Source of the DNA: Trichomonas vaginalis G3
Lineage: Eukaryota > Parabasalia > Trichomonadida > Trichomonadidae
Reading direction: 5' to 3'
Assembly (NCBI RefSeq): GCF_026262505.1
Contig: NC_067207.1
Coordinates: 28,860,082-28,924,081, forward strand
DNA: 64,000 nt
Shown here: piece after piece, positions 50,376 to 61,216 of the stretch
Numbering within the stretch: position 1 is the first letter of the stretch
Layout of the letters: each line of letters starts with the position of its first letter
Program-made: the position numbers and the translations under genes
Notes under the pieces: generated by a model
Database searches by the model: none
Seen by the model: the letters and a program-made list of their open reading frames with translations, nothing else
Told to the model about the DNA's origin: nothing

Positions 50376-51065
50376 TTCTAAAGAGGGTCAAAGTTGCCAT
50401 TTAATATCATTTTATATATATATATATCTTATAATATAATTACGACTTAAGGGATCACTACTTTTGTTTACAACTATTCAATGTAAAAAAGTGTACTTAG
50501 CAAAATATTAAAAATTATTATACAATCTTTTTACATATCTCTGAATTAAGATTATACATGTGCACATTCGTCCATGGATCTATTACTTGGGCTGAAGAGA
50601 ATGAAAAAGATAATTTCAATAACAAGGATGTCTTTTTGCAGCTTATGACTACATACAATTTTGTTATTGATTGAACTCAAAAAAAAAAAGTCAATGATAT
50701 AAATTGATCTCTTAGAATTCATTTTTCCTGTGCATTTAATAAGGAAATTTTATTTATAAAAGATTTCAAAGAATCAATTAAAATGGAATAAAATACAGGT
50801 GATATAAAAAACTTGGAGATCTTTGTCTTTACTACATCAGAGTATTTACATATCTAAATGTCATATTTTGAATCAGCAATTCAAACGTTGTAATCACTCA
50901 ATATCATTGGAATATACGAAACTAGAGGAACTATCGATATTGAAAACTTTTCTAGAAACAATAAATAAATCCAGGATAGGTACAGAAGTTGTAACTTAGC
51001 GTATTTCTTCGAGCGGCCACTAAAATACTCTGAAAATATAAAAGTGTCAGATTTTATAAGATTTT
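50376..51065. other. AT-rich intergenic region
   Basis: It contains the promoter of the HAD gene at its right end. A simple TA run near 50,415 is the only repeat. Confidence 0.55.
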
Positions 51066-51749
51066 ATGAGTTCTGAACGTCCTGTGATCAAAGCTGTCAT
51101 CTTTGATAGTGATGGAACAATCATTGATACACCACCAATGTATTGGAAGTCTGTTCATCAAATTGCTGGCGAAGTTTTCCCAACAGAATTTTATCTCGAG
51201 CTTGATGGACGCAAAGACACAGATCTTGCTGCACTTATCATCAAAAGATACAAACTCAACATGACAGTCCAAGAATTCTTACACAAGAGAGATGAAATCG
51301 TTGCTAGCCAAATCGAACATTGCCCTCTCGTTGAAGGCGTTGATAAAATCATCTACAAATTACATGATATGGGAATTCCAATCTCTATTGCTACAGGATC
51401 TCAAAGAGGTCCTTTCGAACAAAAATATGTCAATCAACCAGTTCGTAAATTGTTCGAACATGTTGTTACAAGTGATGAGGTTACAGTTGGAAAGCCAGAT
51501 CCTACAGTTTTCTTAACAGCAATGAAGATGATGGGTGATTTCAAACCAGAAAACGTTTTAGTCTTTGAAGATGCTTACCTTGGCGTTCTTGCAGCTCAAA
51601 ACGCTGGAATGCACGCAGTTTATGTTCATAGCGACTCTACAAACGTTGAAGAACAATTTAAGGCATTCGGAATCCATAACGCAGTTCCATACGAGAAGAA
51701 CTGGAATGATTTCGACTTCGACAGCTACATTTGGGATGTTCCTAAATAA
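51066..51749 (+). CDS. HAD-superfamily phosphatase (HDHD1/phosphoglucomutase-like branch)
   Basis: The protein has 227 residues. Motif I is VIFDSDGTIIDT (nucleophile D14, acid D16). A helical cap follows (YWKSVHQIAGEVFP). Motif II is SIATGSQRG, motif III lies in VGKPDPTVF, and motif IV is VFEDAYLGVLAA. These define the DxDGT hydrolases with a C1 cap. Relatives dephosphorylate small sugar or nucleoside phosphates such as pseudouridine 5'-phosphate or glycerol 3-phosphate; the exact substrate cannot be told. The stop is embedded in TAAATAAA, typical for trichomonads. Confidence 0.9.
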   Translation: MSSERPVIKAVIFDSDGTIIDTPPMYWKSVHQIAGEVFPTEFYLELDGRKDTDLAALIIKRYKLNMTVQEFLHKRDEIVASQIEHCPLVEGVDKIIYKLHDMGIPISIATGSQRGPFEQKYVNQPVRKLFEHVVTSDEVTVGKPDPTVFLTAMKMMGDFKPENVLVFEDAYLGVLAAQNAGMHAVYVHSDSTNVEEQFKAFGIHNAVPYEKNWNDFDFDSYIWDVPK

Positions 51750-52236
51750 AATATTATTATTATTATTATTTTTAATTGGCTTCTTTTAAAGCTACAAGAA
51801 CCTATTTCCAACATCAAAATTTAATCATATGATATTTTCATCTCAAAAATTGCTTTTAAAAGATTTCAGAAGTTTATCTATTAGGTGTAGTGAAATGAAA
51901 CACATAGACCTTACAAGTAAACAGTTGAGATTAAACAATTCATACAGTTTTCAATTCTGTTATATAAGGTTGTTTTTCAATGATTTTTCATGCCAGTTGT
52001 CAGAATTTTGAACAATGACATCCATAAATCACTCAAGATTATATAAGTGCAACTATTTTATAGTCTAAATTTTCATTATTATACTCCTTGAACCATTTTC
52101 CTTATGCATTTGTTAACTTTGATGCTTTACATGTCCCCAGAGAGCGAATGTTATTTAGTTTGGTCTCCTTAAGGTAAAAAAAATTACAATTTCTATATAT
52201 TTTTTTTATAAAACAAATAAAAATAAATAAATCTAT
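51750..52236. other. Convergent intergenic region
   Basis: An ATT microsatellite follows the HAD gene. Nothing else is supported between the convergent HAD and ubiquitin protease genes. Confidence 0.55.
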
Positions 52237-55200
52237 TTAAACAGATAAAATCGTGGATAGTTTTTCATGTCTTTCATCCTTAAGTATTTCGATAGCCTTC
52301 GACACTGTTTTTGTATTCTTAAACAAATGTATTGGCTTAGCAAAAGTCAAAGCAGACAACAAATAATCCAAAACAGCAGATCTTCTTGTTCTATTCTTCT
52401 CTTGTTGCAATAAAGCGACGCATAACTTGATATTCTCCATTCCATTCGCCTCAACAGGAACTGCGTAATTTGCAACTTTCACTTCTGAAACAATATCAGC
52501 AATCATCGATCCGATTGGAGTTGTTTTCTGGGACAAAGCGAAAGAAACAGCAGCACTTAGAACTGGCGTTCCTTCAGCTAAGTTCTTGTACAACTTCAAG
52601 AGCTGCATAACTTCTTCGCCAGGTTTTTCAAGCGAGAAAATTTTCTGAATTGCTTTTTCTGACAGTTTATCTTGCATTTTTCTGTCGAAAACGATGACAT
52701 GGTGGCAAAGAGTTGCCAAGCCTTGTATTACCTTCGGAGACTGGCAATTCTCAAGCACTTCATTCACCTGGCTGAAGAAAGGAACAATCGATGAAGGAGA
52801 AAACAAAGAAGCATGAATAACAAGAGAAATTGCTTCGAAATTCGTGTTCTCTTGTTTGGCGTTCTTGCTTGCTTTCAGTCTATTATAAATAATAGGTGTC
52901 AAGCCCGCGAAATAATAAACCAATGAGCTGCCGTCGTAAAATGGAGGAGCTGTCAAATTTTCATCCAAAAGTGACATTTTAAGGAAATCAATTGCTCTTT
53001 GATCCGGAGTCTTTAGTAACTTCATTGCAGCATTCATTATATTCTGTCTGACATCTTTGGTGTCATGGAATATCAGATCGAAAATGGAATGCCAGATAAA
53101 ATCGAAGTTTGCTCTTGGAATTTCTTCTCCAATCGAAGCAGAATTTGCTGCAACAGAAACTAACAATAACTGTATTTCTTTGTTGGATTTGCTGCTGTCT
53201 TTGAGGTCTTCAAGCATCTCCTGGTCTTGTGCAGCAACAACAGTCAATAATTCAATGAATGTCTCGCACCTCCTTGCAACAGAAACAATCTGAGCCAAAC
53301 TGGAAGGTTCAAACAATTTCAACATCGCTTCAGAAATTTTGACTTCAGAAACTTCAAGTAAAACTTGAGAAATCGCGCTGACAGCGTTATATGTCATGTA
53401 ACTGCTTGGTTTCTGAGATTCCTTTGGTGTGTCTTGGACAATATTTTGTGCCATTAAAAGCAGCAATTCGTCTTCATTCGTCCAATCAACATTTACGCAT
53501 TTCTTCAATGCAGTTGTTATGAAATCATGTGCCAAAGCCGCACATCTTTTCGTTGGAGAGAAAGAAACTAATTTAAGCAATCTGTAGATTGGCCTTGTAT
53601 TGCTTGTTATTCTTTCAACGGCGGAAATCATCAATGGACCGAGATATTTGAAGGAGAAATCGCTGTAACAAAGTAAAGATTGCAATGAATCTCCAACTCT
53701 GTTATCAATTAATTCACAAAATGTTTCACAGCGAGATTCGCTTTGTAAAATGACTTCGGACATTTCGTGAGCGAATAACTCCAATCTCTTGGGATCAGGA
53801 ACAGTTACTTTGAACAAAACCATTACAGCTAATTCTAGAACTTGAACTGAATTTTGGTTTTCCAAAAGTAATTTTCTAATGAAATCAACGAACGAAGGAG
53901 AATAAAAGATAATTGATGACCATGCACTTGCATTTGTTTCATCAATTGTTGGCTCTAAATCATGAGGAATCTCAGGGTAAATTGATGTATAATCATTTCT
54001 TCTATACAATAACAAATAAGCTGTCATAATTCTTCCTTTTTCATCTACATTTTCTATACCTCCAAATGACCATGACGGAATTTGTGCCTGTGAGAAATAA
54101 TCAACGGATTCATCATCACAAACATACCATTCTTTGTCTTCTCCTTCAACAAGGGCTGTATAATGTCCGTTCTCTGTTGTTCCTGTATGCAAAATTACAG
54201 CTGTCAAATTGTAGTTGCATCCAGGATTCGATTTCGTTGTCTTTTCAAGCATATTTCCTTGCAAAACCATTGGGAAATCGAATTCATGTGTCAATTTTGT
54301 GTATGTTGCAGATTTCAAGTCAAATTCATATCTACTTAATGTCAAAGCCAAATAATCAGGCCATTTAGTGATTTGTGCTCTTCTTATAACATCAGCTCTT
54401 TCACCAGTAACTTCATTGATCTTGTAATCATGCATCACTTCTTCTTGGAAGTTCTTTTCGAAACTTTCGTATAGATTTGTCATTTTCTCAGTTACTAATT
54501 GTAATTGAGTAAATGTTCTATCTCTTTTAGATATCAATTGTCCGTCTGTTGTATAGAAACCTTCTGATTCTGATCCTGTCAACAGTTTCATGATGTTTTC
54601 TCCACCGGAAACAGTATCATTTATTGAGTTCAAAACAGTATTCAAGAATTCTCCAGCATCTTCTTGCATGTAAGGATCGAATCCATTCCTGTCTTCCATC
54701 ATTCCTTTCACGTTTAATATTGATCCTCTCGCGTAAACATTCTGTGCGAGAAGTGATCTTAAATTAATCAAGAAAGGAGTATTTAATTGTTCATTTGACA
54801 ACTTAAGAATATCAGAAACTAAAGTAGGAATTGTAGAAAGAGTTTGGATAATTGCAGATGCATAACATGTTGATCCTAAATTGTTGATTCCACATCTTCC
54901 TTTGTATGTGAAATCATCACTTAGTTCCATATGTTGTCTTGGACAATTTGGAACTGTTCTTAATCTTTCTAAAAGAATTTGAACAGATTTTGTTGTCCTA
55001 ATGAACTCCAAACCAGCGGAAAACGCTTCCTGAGTATGAACAAAAGGAGCATTTAAGTTTGTACATGTTGGGGGAGAGAATAATCTTTTGATTGTCAATT
55101 GTACGAGTTCATCTGTTCTTGGCAATCTCTTACAAAGACAAATGAAGGTTTGATCGACATCCAAATAATGAGAAATCTCAAACTGTGTTAGATCTTTGTA

Positions 55201-57966
55201 GATTTCGACTAAAACATCTTTTGGATAATCAAATTTCGACATTGCCTCGAAGAATTCGAATGTTTTCGCTCTGTATTCTGGTTTTGTTGTCAAAGGAAGC
55301 AAAGAAACAAAAGCTTCAACGGGTGTTTGATCAGAAATCAAAGGAATAATTGCCTTTCTAACTAATACTTTGTTGCAATCCAACAAAAACTTCTTAATTT
55401 CATTGGAAGAAAACACTTCAGTTACATTGAAAAATGGTAAAACTTGGCAAGCAATTGATAAACTAACAGCATCCAATGTATCATCAGTTAGATTGTCAAC
55501 GACTTGTTTGAGGAATTCCTTTGATATTGATTTGGCTGATCTCGCTGCTGCCCTCAACACATAAGGGAAAATTCTTGTTGCCTGTGTCAAATTCGTTGCA
55601 TCACGAACAGTGTTTGTGAATACATGTTGAAGAGGATGTGAACAACGAGGAAGATCAGTGAAAGGCTCAAATAACATGAGAATTAAAAAGATACGCTGTG
55701 CGATAATGTCAAACCCATTTATCTGTGAAAATAATTCTGGAATCTTTTGTGTTAATCTGTTCAAAAAGTGACATTTTTGTACTTCATCATAAGGAGCTCC
55801 CATTATATAGCTCAAATCGATGTTTTCTTTGATTCTCTCTGCTCTGAACTCAATGATTGGTTTCGAACCTAAATGGAAGGATGTCAATGGTGTATTGAAC
55901 CTAAACATGATATCGTCATAACCGTCGTTGTAAAGTAAAGCCAAATTTGACACTTCACAATTTATTGCTTTTCCAGCCGCGAAATATATTCTTCTTGATG
56001 AATGGAAAGGATGGAATGACAACTGTTTTGTTATTGTTGACTTGCTGTCACTTGTAAATGTAACTGTTTGTACTAAACCGAATTCATCATCAATTCTGAA
56101 GAAATCAGCTTCCAAACAAACAGCGTCCATTAAAACAGCGGCGTTTCTCGATCTGTTCTCTGAGAAATTATTTATTAAAGTGTCAACGAACTCATCCATT
56201 ATTTTGTCATCGTTGAGAATGAGTTTGAATAATGAATGGACAAGCCAATGTGAATGGATTTCTGGAATTGTCGATTTCAAGAATGACATCAGAAGAGGAA
56301 CAACGTAATTCTTGTCTTCTAATCGACTGGTAATCACATCAATGAAGTGTGGAATTTGTAAAGGAAATTGAATGAAATTAACGGTTTTCAGTTTGTCAAT
56401 TACTTCTTCTGGTTTCAAGTATTCGTAACATTCCGTCCATGTCGAAAGCAAAGAGAATAATCCGGATGTGACATTGTTATCACTAGTTCCAACACTTGCT
56501 AATGCTTCATCAAGCAATGTGTTGTATACACTAGAAATGTCAATGTTCTTTATTACTTTTGAAAATTGCAAAAGTGAAGTGATGATGGCCGGATTCATTC
56601 TTGCAATTTGAATTGCTTTTTTGAGGTATACGGGCATGGCTTCGCAATTGGGGTTCGCGAGAAGGAAACACGACAAAGTAATGAACTTTTCTATGGAGAT
56701 ATTCATCTGGCAGGCGTTTAGAAGTTGTTTCCAGACATATCTGCATTGTTTTATCGTGGAAAAGTCAATGGATTGGAGAACTGTGATGTTTGATGTGGCG
56801 TGATCGAACAATTCTGCTCTGAGCTTGTCCTTCTTTGTCCGATCTATCAATGCACAGTCTAAAGGAGGATATAATTTGCCGGTCGAAAGATATTCCATGG
56901 CAAAGTTGTCCAATTGCTCTTTAACGAGTGGTAAAAGGTGGGTAATTGATACTAAATGCTCGTTTCCATCGTATTTCGTGGATGCAGAGAGTAATTCTGT
57001 AATATCAGATAAATCAAATGGAGTTCTCTCACTAATTATTGTAAGGTTCTTAATAACAAGTGATATAAGTGCTGTGTTCTTGGATTTGGCTGCTCTGATA
57101 AGCTCTTTCTTCACATCAAGAGCAGAATTGTGTAAACCATTGAATTGGACGAATTTACATATGCAATCGACAATGAAGAACTCTGTCTGGACATTAAGAC
57201 TTATGTCAATTGATGTCAATGCGTGTAAAATTTCATCAGTTTTTTCAACCATTGACTTAGCGTTGCTTGAAAGGAATGGGCATGCAATAGATGCTGGTGT
57301 AGTATCTATTGGTAATATCTGAATAATGCAATCAGCAAGCATTTGTAAAATTATTACAGCATATATTGGATTCAGGAAAGGTTGGATCTGATTGAATGTC
57401 TTGATAAGCTCTGTAAGCTGCTGGGAACTAAGTGTGCGGTCTTTGATCATCTGTAATACTTTAGATAAGAAAGGAGTTCCAATAAGTTCATTAATTTGAT
57501 GGATACCAAGCTGAGAAATGTTGGGTAACTTGTCCTTAATGAAGGATTCGCTTGTACTTCTAAGATCGAACTTAAGTAATTCGGCTCTTTTTTCTTTTGA
57601 AATGTTTATTGGGGATAATTTAGCCAAAGGAGCCTTATATCCTTTCAAAGATTCATTAAGCATCTCTAAATACTTGACTGGTAGATTTAGTTTTGCAATA
57701 AACGTGTATAATTCTGTATAGAAATTTTGTAATTCCTTTTGAAGGATTCTTGAAGGTGAATTCAAAGAAATAATTGAATCCCAGTAGTCAGGTAAGTCTT
57801 CGTTGATGAATTGTTCGAATCCTTTCGAGTCTTTTGGTTTGGTTGAAATATTCTGCTGATGTATACATTGAGTAAGCTCGCTTAATATGGAAGCAACAAC
57901 TTGGGGGTCTTGGTGATTGATACTCCCATTAAACTTGTCAGAATCTATAAAGCTACCATTACTCAT
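52237..57966 (-). CDS. Large ubiquitin-specific protease (USP9X/USP34-like)
   Basis: The protein has 1,909 residues in a single exon. The catalytic USP core is near residues 1,018-1,330. The Cys box GINNLGSTCYASAIIQT has the nucleophile C1034. QEDAGEFLNTVL is the conserved QDxxEF region. The His box is TENGHYTALVEG with H1268, then WYVCDDESV. The long N- and C-terminal arms are helical, HEAT/ARM-like. This arrangement matches USP9X/USP34/USP24-type deubiquitinases that remove ubiquitin from protein substrates. Start ATG at 57,964-57,966. The distance between Cys and His boxes is short for the family, meaning few insertions in the core. Confidence 0.93.
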   Translation of the reverse strand: MSNGSFIDSDKFNGSINHQDPQVVASILSELTQCIHQQNISTKPKDSKGFEQFINEDLPDYWDSIISLNSPSRILQKELQNFYTELYTFIAKLNLPVKYLEMLNESLKGYKAPLAKLSPINISKEKRAELLKFDLRSTSESFIKDKLPNISQLGIHQINELIGTPFLSKVLQMIKDRTLSSQQLTELIKTFNQIQPFLNPIYAVIILQMLADCIIQILPIDTTPASIACPFLSSNAKSMVEKTDEILHALTSIDISLNVQTEFFIVDCICKFVQFNGLHNSALDVKKELIRAAKSKNTALISLVIKNLTIISERTPFDLSDITELLSASTKYDGNEHLVSITHLLPLVKEQLDNFAMEYLSTGKLYPPLDCALIDRTKKDKLRAELFDHATSNITVLQSIDFSTIKQCRYVWKQLLNACQMNISIEKFITLSCFLLANPNCEAMPVYLKKAIQIARMNPAIITSLLQFSKVIKNIDISSVYNTLLDEALASVGTSDNNVTSGLFSLLSTWTECYEYLKPEEVIDKLKTVNFIQFPLQIPHFIDVITSRLEDKNYVVPLLMSFLKSTIPEIHSHWLVHSLFKLILNDDKIMDEFVDTLINNFSENRSRNAAVLMDAVCLEADFFRIDDEFGLVQTVTFTSDSKSTITKQLSFHPFHSSRRIYFAAGKAINCEVSNLALLYNDGYDDIMFRFNTPLTSFHLGSKPIIEFRAERIKENIDLSYIMGAPYDEVQKCHFLNRLTQKIPELFSQINGFDIIAQRIFLILMLFEPFTDLPRCSHPLQHVFTNTVRDATNLTQATRIFPYVLRAAARSAKSISKEFLKQVVDNLTDDTLDAVSLSIACQVLPFFNVTEVFSSNEIKKFLLDCNKVLVRKAIIPLISDQTPVEAFVSLLPLTTKPEYRAKTFEFFEAMSKFDYPKDVLVEIYKDLTQFEISHYLDVDQTFICLCKRLPRTDELVQLTIKRLFSPPTCTNLNAPFVHTQEAFSAGLEFIRTTKSVQILLERLRTVPNCPRQHMELSDDFTYKGRCGINNLGSTCYASAIIQTLSTIPTLVSDILKLSNEQLNTPFLINLRSLLAQNVYARGSILNVKGMMEDRNGFDPYMQEDAGEFLNTVLNSINDTVSGGENIMKLLTGSESEGFYTTDGQLISKRDRTFTQLQLVTEKMTNLYESFEKNFQEEVMHDYKINEVTGERADVIRRAQITKWPDYLALTLSRYEFDLKSATYTKLTHEFDFPMVLQGNMLEKTTKSNPGCNYNLTAVILHTGTTENGHYTALVEGEDKEWYVCDDESVDYFSQAQIPSWSFGGIENVDEKGRIMTAYLLLYRRNDYTSIYPEIPHDLEPTIDETNASAWSSIIFYSPSFVDFIRKLLLENQNSVQVLELAVMVLFKVTVPDPKRLELFAHEMSEVILQSESRCETFCELIDNRVGDSLQSLLCYSDFSFKYLGPLMISAVERITSNTRPIYRLLKLVSFSPTKRCAALAHDFITTALKKCVNVDWTNEDELLLLMAQNIVQDTPKESQKPSSYMTYNAVSAISQVLLEVSEVKISEAMLKLFEPSSLAQIVSVARRCETFIELLTVVAAQDQEMLEDLKDSSKSNKEIQLLLVSVAANSASIGEEIPRANFDFIWHSIFDLIFHDTKDVRQNIMNAAMKLLKTPDQRAIDFLKMSLLDENLTAPPFYDGSSLVYYFAGLTPIIYNRLKASKNAKQENTNFEAISLVIHASLFSPSSIVPFFSQVNEVLENCQSPKVIQGLATLCHHVIVFDRKMQDKLSEKAIQKIFSLEKPGEEVMQLLKLYKNLAEGTPVLSAAVSFALSQKTTPIGSMIADIVSEVKVANYAVPVEANGMENIKLCVALLQQEKNRTRRSAVLDYLLSALTFAKPIHLFKNTKTVSKAIEILKDERHEKLSTILSV

Positions 57967-58526
57967 TGAAAAATATCAAATATGATAAATAAAAGGGAAA
58001 AAAGTGAACTCGCCAAACAGTAATGACTTGAACTTTATCGAAAGTCACTTAGCATTTATGATCATCACTTATTGTTCTTTCTTATTCCAATGAGAACATT
58101 TCTATTTCTCAACATCACCGAATATTTTTTTGCAGTTGTCGACAGCTGATAGGAGTATAGCTATTATTCGTTTATTCATTTATGAAATTACACTACAATG
58201 TATTATTTTTATAATATAGTATAATGACATAGGAAAATAATTGTTTGTGTGCTTCTGTCAAATCGCAAAACCTTGATTAAATCTTTTCTGACAACTATGC
58301 TGAAATGCATGAAATGAAGCTAACTGATAGTACCATGAATGGATTCAATACTGTCTGTGAAAGAGTGAATCAGAATAAGGATATTGATTTTAAAATTTAT
58401 GCATTTCCCCAGAAAGACATTACAAAAATATGCATCCAAGTATGTATAACTAAGATATTATAATGTTTTTATAAACTATATTTTTGCTTTTTTTTTCCAA
58501 GAAAAAATTTTTAGAAAATTTTTAGA
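57967..58526. other. Divergent intergenic region
   Basis: Promoters of the ubiquitin protease and the CCA enzyme should lie here. No other feature is seen. Confidence 0.55.
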
Positions 58527-59873
58527 ATGGAGCATTCACAGTTTATTGATAAGAATATTGAACTTCTTGAAAGTGGAGAGTTATTAACAGAGAAGGAAGT
58601 ATCTGTATTCGAAAAAATAAAGGCCGCGGGCTCTTGTTTTGACCCACAAGTTATTTGTCGTGTTGCCGGTGGCTGGGTAAGAGATAAATTGCTTGGTAAG
58701 CAATCAGATGACATAGATATCTGCATTGAAGGCTGTACATCTGATGATTTCGGTCAAAAATTATCACAACAATTTCCAGAAAATACAACAAAGATAATTG
58801 TCATGCAAGAGAATCCAAAACAGTCTAAATTCATGAAAACTGTAAGAGTTTGTATATTTGGCGATACATGGATTGATGTTTGTAACTTAAGAGGAGAAGA
58901 AACAGAAACATCTCCACTTACAGATGCCAAACATCGCGATTTATCTATAAATGCCTTATTCTACAATATAACATATTCAAAAGTTGAAGATTTGGTTGGA
59001 GGAATTCCAGATCTTAAAAATCAAATAATAAGAACACCAATCGACCCAGATTTAACATTTACAGAAGATCCATTAAGAATTATTCGTGCTATACGCTTTT
59101 ATGTTCGCTTAGGATACAAGATTCATGAAAGTATTTACGAAGCCGCAAAATTACATGTTACTGACTTCGAAGAGAAGATTACAAAGGAAAGAGTTGTTGC
59201 AGAAACAATTAAAATTATTGAAATGGGCGGATTATCTACATTCCTTGACTATGTAATTAAAATTGGATTTTTTGATGCAATTTTCGATCCATACCACCTT
59301 TATTCTTTGAATCCTTTGCAAGCACAAGAGAGATTGAATACAGTAATGGCTCGTTCTCCCCCAGATTTGCATATTCCAATTCAATTAGGCGCAATCTTTT
59401 ATCCTATCCATGATTGCGAGCCAAGACCTGATCCAGAGCATCCAAGAAGGAACCAACCTGCAATGGAATGGGCAATTTGTCGAGCAATGCGAATGCCAGT
59501 GAAATATGCAGAAGATGCAAACAAATTAGTGCAAGGAGCTTTGACAGCCAACACTATTGAACTCACTAGAAAGACTGTAGGCCACTGGGTAAGGAAAATT
59601 GGCTCAATTTGGCCTTTTGTCAAATATCTTATTTTTGATCAGTCAGAATTCGATAAATGCGAAAACAATCTTTTCAAATTCATCACAGAACAAGATCTAA
59701 CTACTTGTTATGACATGAAATGCCTTATTAACGGAAAAGATCTGGCAAAACTTTTGGGAATTAAACCGGGAAAGGGTTTCCAGGTACATGTTGATGAATT
59801 GATTGATTGGCAACTCGAAAATCCTAATGGAACAAAAGATGATTATGAAAATTATATTAAAAATAAAAAATAG
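58527..59873 (+). CDS. tRNA nucleotidyltransferase (CCA-adding enzyme, class II)
   Basis: The protein has 448 residues. VAGGWVRDKLLG (about 47-58) is the nucleotide-binding motif. DDIDICIEG has the metal-binding D62 and D64. HRDLSINALFYNI (about 136-148) and the ED-x-x-R motif TEDPLRIIRAIRF (179-191) follow. The C-terminal half is the helical tRNA-binding part. It adds or repairs the 3' CCA of tRNAs in nucleus, cytosol or organelle. Length is near the usual 400-450. The start ATG at 58,527 follows an AT-rich leader. Confidence 0.96.
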   Translation: MEHSQFIDKNIELLESGELLTEKEVSVFEKIKAAGSCFDPQVICRVAGGWVRDKLLGKQSDDIDICIEGCTSDDFGQKLSQQFPENTTKIIVMQENPKQSKFMKTVRVCIFGDTWIDVCNLRGEETETSPLTDAKHRDLSINALFYNITYSKVEDLVGGIPDLKNQIIRTPIDPDLTFTEDPLRIIRAIRFYVRLGYKIHESIYEAAKLHVTDFEEKITKERVVAETIKIIEMGGLSTFLDYVIKIGFFDAIFDPYHLYSLNPLQAQERLNTVMARSPPDLHIPIQLGAIFYPIHDCEPRPDPEHPRRNQPAMEWAICRAMRMPVKYAEDANKLVQGALTANTIELTRKTVGHWVRKIGSIWPFVKYLIFDQSEFDKCENNLFKFITEQDLTTCYDMKCLINGKDLAKLLGIKPGKGFQVHVDELIDWQLENPNGTKDDYENYIKNKK

Positions 59874-60247
59874 AGTGTATGTTTTTAAAAATTAATTTTT
59901 GGTCATTTGCAATAGTTTATAAAAAGCTTTTACAATCATATTAATTTTCATAATAATTTCTTCAAAAAAATAGTCTATATATCAGGTACTTTCTAAGAGA
60001 GACTAGTGGTTAGGAAGTTATGGTTCTTGTACAGTCCTTCCAGCTTCTTTCACACATTCAAAAAATGAATAACTTTTTTCTTTCAATTGTAAACTTCAGA
60101 ATTATTTGATGCGGATCTTAAATAATCGGCCGCCCGAAAATGAATTTTGCAAAATTCTGCAACTTTTCGTTTTAACTATTATTATTAAAATAAAAATCAA
60201 AATATAATCCCCAATTTTTTTTCTTTTTTACAGAGATTGACACTTGA
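59874..60247. other. AT-rich intergenic region
   Basis: No gene is seen. It separates the CCA enzyme from the BspA-like pieces. Confidence 0.55.
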
Positions 60248-60886
60248 AAAATAGTTGTTGGGGAGACTTATCTCGAAAATAATCGAATTCTCTATGCAAA
60301 TGATAGATGCGTTGAGGTTCATCTTAAAGTTGAATGTGAAACTATATATGGAGATGAAAATAATTATGCTTTCAAAGGGAGCCAGACAACTCTTGTTTCT
60401 ATCACATTTCCACCAAAATCCAAACTTAAAACAATTGGTCCCCATGCTTTTGAAAGCTGTAGTAAACTTCAAACAATTAATTTCACAAACTGTGAGAATC
60501 TTACGCAGATACAAGATAGAGCATTTTCTGGTTGTTATTTGTTGTCTGATATTATTCTTTCAAAAAATCTCAAAGAGATATCAAACAATGCTTTTTCCCA
60601 TTGTTATTCAATGCATTCCATTTCAATTCCAGACGAAGTTATAGCTTTAGGAGAATATTGTTTTGCTAGGTCATACTCTTTAAGTTCAATAACTATCAGT
60701 CCTTATTCCAAGCTTGAAATAATAGCAGCATATGTTTTTATGGAAACATCATTAAAACAAATATTTCTTCCAAAGAATCTAAGAAGTATTACCCACGAAA
60801 CCTTTAAAGATTGTAGAACAATAGAATTTATAGAATGTGATGCTCAAAACACAAATTTTTTATCAGAAGATAATGTTTTAGAGTAG
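60248..60886 (+). pseudogene. BspA-like leucine-rich repeat fragment 1
   Basis: Open reading with no ATG near its start (an in-frame TGA precedes it); the readable part begins ETYLENNRILYANDRC. It then shows BspA-type LRR units with AFESCSKL, AFSGCYLL, AFSHCYSM, CFARSYSL and a final TFKDCRTIEF. It ends with a TAG after NTNFLSEDNVLE. BspA proteins of trichomonads are often surface adhesins. Lacking a start codon, it looks like a remnant or the 5' half of a split gene. Confidence 0.75.
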
Positions 60887-60894
60887 GTGACAAA

Positions 60895-61216
60895 AGTGCA
60901 TACTCTTAAACAACCGTCGGATTTCCGGGTGAAATCGTGACACACTTTCGTCTTTCGTAGGCAGTGGTGGTTGTTACAAAAGGTAACTTCGAATGTAGCG
61001 TGAAATCTGCAAAAAAAATTCTGAAATTTGAATGGAGAACACAAAAATTGAATAGTTTACGTCAATAAAAAAGAGAAAAATGAAGCCAATGTATCTCGAA
61101 CCTAGGACTTAGAGCAGCAATCTCACTGTTTATCCCATTACACTACATGCATCTCTCACCTCACTGAATGAGATCAACTATATGATAACTTTTTCCCCTT
61201 ATATTCTTGTGGAAAA
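60895..61216 (-). repeat. SINE-like insert with 8-bp direct repeats and tRNA-like core
   Basis: GTGACAAA occurs at 60,887-60,894 and again at 61,217-61,224, flanking this 322-bp segment. Downstream coding resumes in the same frame after 330 bp. On the minus strand a tRNA-like core is visible (see next entry). The direct repeats fit a target-site duplication, but eight bases can occur by chance. Confidence 0.45.
61082..61156 (-). other. Degenerate tRNA-like sequence
   Basis: On the minus strand, TAGTGTAATGGGATAAACAG resembles a tRNA A box and D arm. TGAGA-TTGCTGC-TCTAA forms an anticodon-type stem-loop (anticodon GCT if the fold is right). CCTAGGTTCGAGATAC resembles a B box. T-stem pairing is poor and no long variable arm is seen, so it is not a functional tRNA-Ser. 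It may be a SINE head or a tRNA pseudogene. Confidence 0.4.
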
